A stretch of 64,000 bases of DNA from Pseudomonadota bacterium (GTDB lineage: Bacteria; Myxococcota_A; Polyangia; Polyangiales; Polyangiaceae): positions 62,001 to 126,000 of the forward strand of contig JAEYWK010000096.1 of assembly GCA_023431345.1 (NCBI GenBank). Direction: 5' to 3'. Positions 42,609 to 49,488 of this stretch are shown piece after piece. Every line of letters begins with the position of its first letter. Positions within the stretch are counted from its first letter, which is position 1. The notes under the pieces were generated by a model. That model was not told the origin of the DNA. It was given only the letters and a program-made list of their open reading frames with translations, and searched no databases. The translations under genes and the position numbers were made by a program.

Positions 42609-43543
42609 CAGCGCAGAAACCCTCCGCGCCGAAAGACCCGCAGCACCAGCTCGTCGAACGGCAGATCGACGTCGGCCGCGAAGTACGGCACCTGCCGCGA
42701 GGTGCAGAAGCGCTCGATGCTCTGCTGGTAGTCGTGGAAGGCGCGCGCCATGTCGTCGAGCAAGCCGTCGGTGACGGTCACCTCGCGCTCTTCGCCCGTC
42801 TCGCAGTCGTACAAACGCACGTCGCCTTTCAGCTCCGGTCGCGCCTCCCTCTGGTCGACGACGTGCAGCACGAACGGCTCGAATTTGTTGAAGCGCAGCG
42901 TGTTGATCCCGCGCTCGAACCCGGCCGGATCGTACAGATCACTGATGAGCACCGCCAGCCCCCGGCGCTTGTGCTGCGCCACGAACGTCTTCATGGCGTC
43001 GCCCAGATCGGTCGTGCCGCCCGCGGACAGCTCGCGCAAGAACTCGAAGACCTTGAAGATCCGGCCCTTGCCGCGGGTCGTCGGCATGCGCGCGCTGACG
43101 GCGTCGGTGGCGCCGACGATCGTGACGCGATCGAGGTTGGCGAGGCCCACGTAGGCGAGGGCGGCCGCCAGGCGCCGCGCTTGGTCGAATTTCTTGCCGT
43201 CGCCGAAGCCCATCGAGGTCGACGAGTCGACGATGAAGTAGATGCTCAGATCCTCTTCTTCTTCGTAGAGCCGCACCAGGAGCTTGCCGAAGCGCTGGTA
43301 GATGCTCCAGTCGACGGAGCGGAAGTCGTCACCGGCGGTGTAGTCGCGGTGGTCGGCGAACTCGACGCCGCTGCCCTTCTTCTTGCTGCGCCGCTCGGCG
43401 CGCATGCGGCCGGCGAAGACGCGACGGCTCACGATCGAAAGCGACTCGAGCTTCTTCTGAAAGTCGTCGTCGAACAGCTCCGCGCGGCGCGCCGGGGCCC
43501 GCCGTGGCGCGCTCTTCGGACGAAATAGCTCGAGCAGGCCCAA
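42608..43543 (-). CDS. DUF58 domain protein
   Basis: This 311-residue soluble protein lies between the MoxR and BatA-like genes. The DUF58 signature GSGVEFADHRDYTAGDDFRSVDWSIYQRFGKLLVR is complete. A VWA-like second half (IYFIVDSSTSMGFGDG with a DxSxS MIDAS) and DLGDAMKTFVAQHKRRGLAVLISDLYDP follow. DUF58 proteins are the constant partners of MoxR AAA ATPases and may recruit substrates. It starts 6 bases after the MoxR gene. Confidence 0.93.
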   Translation of the reverse strand: MGLLELFRPKSAPRRAPARRAELFDDDFQKKLESLSIVSRRVFAGRMRAERRSKKKGSGVEFADHRDYTAGDDFRSVDWSIYQRFGKLLVRLYEEEEDLSIYFIVDSSTSMGFGDGKKFDQARRLAAALAYVGLANLDRVTIVGATDAVSARMPTTRGKGRIFKVFEFLRELSAGGTTDLGDAMKTFVAQHKRRGLAVLISDLYDPAGFERGINTLRFNKFEPFVLHVVDQREARPELKGDVRLYDCETGEEREVTVTDGLLDDMARAFHDYQQSIERFCTSRQVPYFAADVDLPFDELVLRVFRRGGFLR

Positions 43544-43548
43544 GGTGC

Positions 43549-44556
43549 TCAGCCCTTCGACTCAGGCAGCTTCTTCAGGATTTCTTCGAGGATTTTGTCT
43601 TCCGCCACGCCCTCCGCCTCACCTTCGAAGCTGCGCAAGATGCGGTGGCGCAGCGCCGGCACGGCGGTGGCGCGCACGTCGTCGATCGACGCCGCGAAGC
43701 GGCCCGCGAACAGGGCGCGGATCTTGGAGCCGAGCAGCAGCGCTTGCACGCCGCGCGGCGAGGCCCCCGTGCGCACGAAGCGCTTCACGAGATCGGTCGC
43801 CTCGGCGTTGCCCGGGTGCGTCGCGAGCACGACGCGGATCGCGTAGTCTTGCACGTGCTTGGCGACCGGCACGCGGCGCACGAGCTTCTGCATCGCGAGC
43901 ACGTCGTCGCGCGTCAAGGCCGCGCTCACCTTGATCTCGACGTCGGTGGTGGTGCGGTCGATGATGGTGTGCAGCTCTTCACGCGTGGGGAACGGCACGA
44001 GCAGCTTGAAGAAGAAGCGATCGAGCTGGGCCTCGGGCAGCGGGTACGTGCCCTCCATCTCGAGCGGGTTCTGCGTCGCCAGGACGAAATAGGGCTCTTC
44101 GAGCTGGTACGTCGTGCGCCCGACCGTCACGCGGTGCTCTTGCATGGCCTCGAGCAGGGCGCTCTGCGTCTTCGGGGTGGCGCGGTTCACCTCGTCGGCC
44201 AGCACGATGTTGGCGAACACCGGCCCTTTGCGAAACTCGAAGCTGATCTGCCCCGCGTGCGACGACTCGTCGGCCACGACGGTGCCGATGATGTCGGCCG
44301 GCATCAGGTCGGGCGTGAATTGAATGCGCGAGAACTCGAGCGCGAGCGCCTCCGCCAGCGTGCGCACGAGCATCGTCTTGCCCAAGCCGGGCACGCCCTC
44401 CAGGAGCGCGTGCGAGCCGGCCAGCACGCAGGTGATGACGCCGTCGACGACCTCACGGTTGCCGACGATCACGCGGCCGATCTCCTCGCGCAGCTTGCCG
44501 ACCTGCTGCTGGAAGAGCTGAACTTCCTCACGCGCGTTTTCGACTGAATCGGTCAT
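43549..44556 (-). CDS. MoxR family AAA+ ATPase
   Basis: This 335-residue ATPase has Walker A GVPGLGKT (54-61), Walker B IVLADEVNRA (about 118-125), sensor 1 in VLATQNPLEMEGTYPLPEAQLDRFFFK, and the C-terminal lid domain. MoxR enzymes use ATP to remodel or insert partners into protein complexes and work with VWA proteins, which are encoded by the next three genes. It is 53 bases downstream of the coiled-coil gene. Confidence 0.95.
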   Translation of the reverse strand: MTDSVENAREEVQLFQQQVGKLREEIGRVIVGNREVVDGVITCVLAGSHALLEGVPGLGKTMLVRTLAEALALEFSRIQFTPDLMPADIIGTVVADESSHAGQISFEFRKGPVFANIVLADEVNRATPKTQSALLEAMQEHRVTVGRTTYQLEEPYFVLATQNPLEMEGTYPLPEAQLDRFFFKLLVPFPTREELHTIIDRTTTDVEIKVSAALTRDDVLAMQKLVRRVPVAKHVQDYAIRVVLATHPGNAEATDLVKRFVRTGASPRGVQALLLGSKIRALFAGRFAASIDDVRATAVPALRHRILRSFEGEAEGVAEDKILEEILKKLPESKG

Positions 44557-44609
44557 TTTTTGAGCCAGGGCTGGATGCTACTTACGACACTTGCGGAGCG
44601 TGAAGCGCC

Positions 44610-46469
44610 TCAGTCACGAGGCCGGATGAGCTGAAAATAGCGGCGCACGTAGAAGCGATAGCCAGGAGGAATTTCGTCCTTCTGCATCACCTGCTCGGCG
44701 ACGGTTTGGTAGTCGGTGAACACCTGCTGGTAGCCCTTACCGACGAAGCCGCGCTCGGCGGCGCCGTAAATCACCTCGGCGGAAGCCGCGCCCTGCCCGC
44801 TGTCGACGCCCGCCGCGGACACGTCTTGCGTCTTGCCTTCGAGCTTCGTCGCGTCGCCGGCCACGTTCGGGTCGTGCCCCGCGCCGTAGCTTTTGCCTGG
44901 CTCGCCGGACTGGCCCTCGCCGGGCCCGTCTTTGCCCGCGCCGGGCGCCGAGCCTGGCATCGGCACCTCGAGGCTCGGGCCGTCGCCCTGTCCGCGCGAC
45001 AAGCGCAGCTGGCCCGGCTGTGAGCCGCTGCCGGGCTTTTGGCCTGGGCCGGGCTGCTTGCCGCCGCCGCGCGCGCGCTCGCCGAACTTCTGCATGCGGT
45101 CCATCTGCTGTTTGCCGCCCTTGCCCTGCTGTCGCAGCAGCTCACGCAGCTCTTGCAGACGCTTGATCATCTCTTTCTTTTGCTCGTCGGTGAGCTGCTG
45201 CTTGCCCATCCGATTCACGTCCTCCGCGGCAGACTCGAGGCTCTGCCCCGCGGCTTGCATGTCTTGCATCAACTGCCGCGACGCTTCTTGAAGCTGTTTG
45301 TCCAGCTCGGAGAGCTTCTGCTTGCCGCGCTCGGCGCGCTCTCGGTCGCGCCCCAGCCGCTCGAGCTTGCGCTTGTTCTCGGCGAGCTTCTGATCGGTCT
45401 TGGGCGAGGTGTCGCCCTGCTGCTTCTTCTTCAGCAGGCTTTGCTGCTCGTCCTCGAGCTCTTTGCGACGCGCTTCGATGCCGGCCTGGTGCTCGCTCGA
45501 CGCCGAGCTGGCCTTTTGCAGGGCGCTTCGCAGCTTGTCGAGCTCGGCTTTGCTCGGCACGTTTTGCTTCTTCTTGAGGCGCTCGGCCAGCTGGCGCAGC
45601 GCCTGCTCCGCGTCGGCGAGCCGCTTCTCGGACAGCGCCTGCGCGGCCGGCTTGGTGAGCCCGCTCTTCTCGAGCTCGCGCGCAAGGCCCTTCAAGCCGT
45701 CGTCGAGCGCCTCGCGATCCAGCTCGCTCGACTCGCTCAGCTCACGCTCGAGCGTGCCCAAGCGCTCGAACACCTCGCGCCGATCCATGCGGCGCGCCGC
45801 GATGTCTTCGACGAGCTGGTTGAAGCGGCGCGCGGCCGCGGAGATCTGCGGATCGTCGCCCTGCTTGGCGAGCTCTTGCCCGATCTCGCGGAACAGCTCG
45901 ACGTCGTCTTGACTGAGCAGCATCGGCGCCACCTTGACGACGGCGGGCGGTACGACGCGCAGCTGCCGCACCTCGAGCAGCGAGAGCGCGAACAAGCCGA
46001 CGAGCAAGACCGCGCTGTAGCCGAGCTCGCGCGGCAGCGCGATGCGCGCAGCCTGCGACGGCTCGAGCTTTGGCGCGTGCTCGGCCGCGTCACGAATGGC
46101 GGCTCGCATGAGCGGGGTTTGCTCCGCGGCCGGCAAGCGGGAGAAGGCGATGGCGCTGGTGATGCGATCTTCCAGGCCGTGGTGCCGATCGAGCGCGAGC
46201 GCACCTTCCATGGGGGAGCGGCGCACGCTCGCAGCGCGCACCGCCACGGCCAGCACGATCGCCGTCGGCACGAGCGTGCCCCACAGCCAGGGCTCGACCC
46301 GCGAAAGCGACAGCGGCACGGCCTTGGCGACGCCGAGCACCACCGCCGCGTAGCCGAGCGGCAGGGGCAAGCACGCCGCGCCCGCCGTCAGCGCCCTTCG
46401 CAGCTTGAGCCTACGGCCGGCGCTGCGGGCAGCACGCTCGAGCCGACCTATCTGGTGCGCGTGGCTCAT
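44610..46469 (-). CDS. Coiled-coil membrane protein at head of Bat operon (DUF4175-like)
   Basis: The ATG at 46469 gives 619 residues and removes a non-coding-like leader. The N-terminus has hydrophobic segments at about 34-50, 60-80 and 140-160. MEGALALDRHHGLEDRITSAIAF (about 85) resembles the DUF4175 start. A long, highly charged coiled coil (about 210-460, with ELERLGRDRERAERGKQKLSELDKQLQEA-type heptads) follows, then a Gly/Pro/Gln-rich tail and a terminal segment VFTDYQTVAEQVMQKDEIPPGYRFYVRRYF. The last part is shared by comparable proteins beside MoxR genes. It may be the structural arm of the Bat complex. Confidence 0.75.
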   Translation of the reverse strand: MSHAHQIGRLERAARSAGRRLKLRRALTAGAACLPLPLGYAAVVLGVAKAVPLSLSRVEPWLWGTLVPTAIVLAVAVRAASVRRSPMEGALALDRHHGLEDRITSAIAFSRLPAAEQTPLMRAAIRDAAEHAPKLEPSQAARIALPRELGYSAVLLVGLFALSLLEVRQLRVVPPAVVKVAPMLLSQDDVELFREIGQELAKQGDDPQISAAARRFNQLVEDIAARRMDRREVFERLGTLERELSESSELDREALDDGLKGLARELEKSGLTKPAAQALSEKRLADAEQALRQLAERLKKKQNVPSKAELDKLRSALQKASSASSEHQAGIEARRKELEDEQQSLLKKKQQGDTSPKTDQKLAENKRKLERLGRDRERAERGKQKLSELDKQLQEASRQLMQDMQAAGQSLESAAEDVNRMGKQQLTDEQKKEMIKRLQELRELLRQQGKGGKQQMDRMQKFGERARGGGKQPGPGQKPGSGSQPGQLRLSRGQGDGPSLEVPMPGSAPGAGKDGPGEGQSGEPGKSYGAGHDPNVAGDATKLEGKTQDVSAAGVDSGQGAASAEVIYGAAERGFVGKGYQQVFTDYQTVAEQVMQKDEIPPGYRFYVRRYFQLIRPRD

Positions 46470-46652
46470 GATCCCTGAAGCGACAAACGGCCTGCTAGCC
46501 CCGAGCTTGGGTTCAGCTCGGAAATACGCCTTGAGTAAAGCACCTCGCGGCGCGCGGCGCATGCACAACGACCGAGCCCGGCCGGCTGTTCCGACCCGGC
46601 AATTTTTCGTGAATTGGGGCGCGTCGCTCGTCAGGCCTCGTGGCAGCAACCG

Positions 46653-47630
46653 CTACTTGCGGCTCCAGTCGACGAAGGCGACGCCGAGGGTGAGACTCGG
46701 GCTCACCTCGGCGCTCTGCTCGTCCCCCAGCGAGCGCAGTCGCAGTCGCTCGAGCCTGAAGTGCACGTCGAAGCCGAGCCACACACTGACGAACCCGAAC
46801 GCGTGCGCGGCCCGCAGGCCCACGTCGAAGATCGGCACCACGCTCGCCTGGCTCGAGTTGCCGTCGGGGTAGGCGACCATCCACTGCGCACCGAAGCGCG
46901 TCACCACCCCCCAGCTGCGATCGGGGTTGAACGGCGCGCCGTAGGCGATCGACCCTTGCAGGTCCATGAACGAAAGCAGCCGCTGAGACGGTCGAGTGGT
47001 GAAGCGAATCGCTTCGCGCCCGCCCAACAGCAGGGGGCCCACGCTGGTGGCGAAATCGAAGACAGGGCCGAGCGCAGGACCTATCGAGCGGCTGGGCACG
47101 TCGAGCTGCATGGCGAGCGAGACGCCGCCGCCCCGCGCATCCTTGGCTTGGAGCGCGATCGGATCGGCGCGCTCTCGTTGCGGGGGCGCCGCGGCGGGCG
47201 CTTCACTGCGCTCGAGCGTCGGCCCACCCGCCGCGACCGCGCCTGCCTCCGCGCGGCGAGGACGAGCGTCGACGCCGCGCGCGTCGCCGTGGAGCACGCC
47301 ATCGACGAGGTCCACGACTTCGTCGACGAGCGACGCGCGGCCGACGATCTCGTAGCGCTGACCGCTCCACTCGACGTAAGCCCCCGCGGCGGTGCACACC
47401 ACGACCGGCAGCGCCCGACCTCGCGGCTCGCCTTTCAGGAGCAAGAGCACGCGCGCGTCGAGCTCGTCGTACTCGGCAACGGACAGCCGCGGGCAGCGAT
47501 TTTCGACGTGGCTGCGGCCCTCCTCCGCCCGCGCGCCCGGGGCGCAGAGCGCGAGACTCGCGGCGAGCGCGAGCACGCAACCCCGCGTGAGCAATCGATT
47601 TTTTCGAGCCGCCCGCGCGCTGCCCGCCAC
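46653..47630 (-). CDS. Exported protein beside second ECF sigma gene
   Basis: The GTG at 47630 is chosen because the signal peptide (RLLTRGCVLALAASLALCAPGARA) then has a normal n-region; the frame extends further to 47684. Residues about 50-100 contain two Cys (NRCPRLS and VVVCTAAG) around a compact segment ending in VDEVVDLVDGVLH. A linker follows, then strands from about 175 to the end (GVSLAMQLDVPSRSIGPALGPVFDFA, SPSLTLGVAFVDWSRK). The design parallels the exported protein at 4551-5585. It is divergent from the sigma gene with about 110 bases between. Confidence 0.55.
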   Translation of the reverse strand: MAGSARAARKNRLLTRGCVLALAASLALCAPGARAEEGRSHVENRCPRLSVAEYDELDARVLLLLKGEPRGRALPVVVCTAAGAYVEWSGQRYEIVGRASLVDEVVDLVDGVLHGDARGVDARPRRAEAGAVAAGGPTLERSEAPAAAPPQRERADPIALQAKDARGGGVSLAMQLDVPSRSIGPALGPVFDFATSVGPLLLGGREAIRFTTRPSQRLLSFMDLQGSIAYGAPFNPDRSWGVVTRFGAQWMVAYPDGNSSQASVVPIFDVGLRAAHAFGFVSVWLGFDVHFRLERLRLRSLGDEQSAEVSPSLTLGVAFVDWSRK

Positions 47631-47741
47631 GAGCCGGAGTCTGCCAGAAAGCGCTCTGTCCTCGAAGAAAAATGGCGGGCTCACCGCTCAGGTTGCTCGA
47701 GTCAGACGACTAACGTAAGCAAGTAGAGTCACCGAGGCTTC

Positions 47742-48335
47742 GTGGGGATGGATCAATCGCTCCTCAACACCGCGCTCGAGCTGCCCGTCACCGGTCAGCC
47801 GCTCGAAGCGGCGCGCGTTCGCGGGAGCTCCGACGAGCTGCTGGCGCTGCTCTATCGACAGATGCGCGCGCTGGCCGGCCCCCGACAAGACCTCGACGAC
47901 CTGGTGCAGGCGGCCGCCGAGCGCACCCTCAAGGCGCTCGAGCGCTTCGAGGGGCGCGCCGCGCTCTCGACGTTCACCTACGGTATCGTCTACCGCACGC
48001 TGATCGACCACCAGCGCTGGTTCAAGCGCTTCCAGAGGCGTTTTTCGTTCGACGCGCCCGAGGAGCCGGAAGACTTCTCGTTTCCGCGCTCCTCCGAGAC
48101 GGACTTGCGTGAGCTCGAGCGCGCGCGCCGGCTGTACGCGGCCCTCGACACCCTTCCGAGTGAGAAGCGAGCCGCCCTCGTCTTGCACGACTTGGAGGGG
48201 CTCGACGTGGTCGAGGTGGCCGCCATCTCGGGCGCAAACGAACGAACGGTGCGCTCGCGCCTGCGCGACGCGCACAAGAAGCTGGCCGAGATCCTGCGTC
48301 ACGATCCGCTGTTCGACCCCGAGGTGCCGGCATGA
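47742..48335 (+). CDS. ECF-type RNA polymerase sigma factor (second locus)
   Basis: This 197-residue factor may start at the GTG (47742) or at the ATG two codons later (47748). Region 2 is at about 35-95 (DELLALLYRQMRALAGPRQDLDDLVQAAAERTLKALERF, then STFTYGIVYRTLIDHQRW). Region 4 is at about 135-185 (LDTLPSEKRAALVLHDLEGLDVVEVAAISGANERTVRSRLRDAHKKLAEIL). It overlaps the next gene by 4 bases (ATGA). The pair forms a second sigma/membrane-partner module, analogous to 3175-4523. Confidence 0.9.
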   Translation: MGMDQSLLNTALELPVTGQPLEAARVRGSSDELLALLYRQMRALAGPRQDLDDLVQAAAERTLKALERFEGRAALSTFTYGIVYRTLIDHQRWFKRFQRRFSFDAPEEPEDFSFPRSSETDLRELERARRLYAALDTLPSEKRAALVLHDLEGLDVVEVAAISGANERTVRSRLRDAHKKLAEILRHDPLFDPEVPA

Positions 48336-49150
48336 ACGCCGAAGATCTCGCGCGGCTTGCCGTGGCAAAACGCGCCTTCCACGCAGCGCAGCCCAATGCT
48401 CGGGAGATCCAGACGGGCGTGCGTCGCGCCCGGCTCGCCCTGGAGCGCCGCAAGCCCCGTCGAAGCTGGTTCAGCAAGGGGCTGGTGATGGTGGTGCTGG
48501 CCGTGGGGGGCTTGGCCTATGCGAAGCCGCAGGCGCTGAACGAAGCGGTCGCCAGGGTGTTGCCCGCGTCCATGAACGACCACCGCGTCCGCGGCTCCAG
48601 CGCAGCCGCACGTGGGGCGGCGCGCGCCGAGACGACGGCTTCGTCGACGGCTCTGGCTCCGCCCGGCGCTCGCAGGCTCGAGCCCCGCGCGCCCGCGTCA
48701 TCCGTCGCCGTAGCGAACGCGACCCCAGTCGCGCGCGTGGCGGAGCCCAGCGCCTCAGCGGCCATGGCCCGCTCGGCGAGCGGCTCGCGAGGCTCCGCAC
48801 GCCACGCCGACGACCCGAGCGGCGTCGGCTCCTCCAGCCCGCTCGCGAAGCGCGGAACCTCCACCGCGAACAGCGACGCCGGGCCCGCATCACCGCCGCT
48901 GACCGACTGGGGTCGCGTCGGCCGCGCGCTGGCGCAAGGTGACGAGCAGCGGGCGCTCGCGGCCCTCGCCGATCTCTCCGAGAACGGCGATCCGCGCACC
49001 CGCGACAAGGCCGACTTGGGTCGCGCGCAGCTGCTGATGGCACGAGGTAGCGTCGACGAGGCGTGCTCGCTCGCGCGCTCGCTGACCCATCGCCGCACGG
49101 GCAGCCGCATCGAGCGACAAGCGCAGGCGCTGCTGAAGAGCTGCCGCTAG
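48332..49150 (+). CDS. Single-pass membrane partner of second ECF sigma factor
   Basis: ATGA coupling to the sigma gene supports an anti-sigma or regulator role. The N-terminal cytoplasmic part is about 45 residues with no zinc-binding Cys/His motif. One membrane helix follows (SKGLVMVVLAVGGLAYA, about 48-64), then a Ser/Ala/Arg-rich spacer of about 120 residues. A C-terminal helical TPR-like segment (WGRVGRALAQGDEQRALAALADLSENGDPRTRDKADLGRAQLLMARGSVDEACSLARSL) ends with the family-like RQAQALLKSCR. This is the same order (short N-part, helix, spacer, TPR) as the protein at 3175-3936. Confidence 0.65.
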   Translation: MNAEDLARLAVAKRAFHAAQPNAREIQTGVRRARLALERRKPRRSWFSKGLVMVVLAVGGLAYAKPQALNEAVARVLPASMNDHRVRGSSAAARGAARAETTASSTALAPPGARRLEPRAPASSVAVANATPVARVAEPSASAAMARSASGSRGSARHADDPSGVGSSSPLAKRGTSTANSDAGPASPPLTDWGRVGRALAQGDEQRALAALADLSENGDPRTRDKADLGRAQLLMARGSVDEACSLARSLTHRRTGSRIERQAQALLKSCR

Positions 49151-49488
49151 ACCGGCGCTGCTCACGCGGGCGACGGCGGTGGAGGCAGCGGCAGGGTCGC
49201 GGCCGCCAGCAGCCGCGACGCCTGCCGCGCGCGAGAAAATAGTCCCCCCCCACCCCGGCGTCGCCCCTGGCTATTGCTTCGACCCAGCCGTTGTTCCCGG
49301 CCGAGCTGCGGCTGCACCCTGCCAGCCGCGAGGGAAGCTTCGCCCCACGCACGCGCTACGACGCCAACCACCAGAGCCGATGTCACTCTACCTCGAGAGA
49401 GTTAGTCGCCCGAGGCTCGTGACTTGAGCGGTCAGCTCCTCATTCGAGCAAGTCGCGCGCGCGAAGGACGGCAGAGCGGCGGCATCGC
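49151..49488. other. Intergenic stretch after second sigma module
   Basis: This 338-base region separates the convergent anti-sigma-like and HEAT-repeat genes. It holds a run of eight C/G-type bases near 49246 and two short frames on opposite strands, neither with a credible start site or motif. I see no hairpin long enough to call a terminator. Confidence 0.35.

Noticed and set aside
40737..42731. A 664-residue plus-strand frame
   Set aside because: Antisense to the BatA-like VWA gene and DUF58 gene, which carry MIDAS and DUF58 signatures.
45039..46478. A 479-residue plus-strand frame
   Set aside because: Antisense to the coiled-coil gene of the MoxR operon. Its Leu-rich sequence comes from reading the coiled-coil codons backward.
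49179..49427. Possible 82-residue gene after the second sigma module
   Set aside because: There is no clear ribosome site, composition is Pro/Ala/Arg-rich and an opposing frame covers the same bases equally well.
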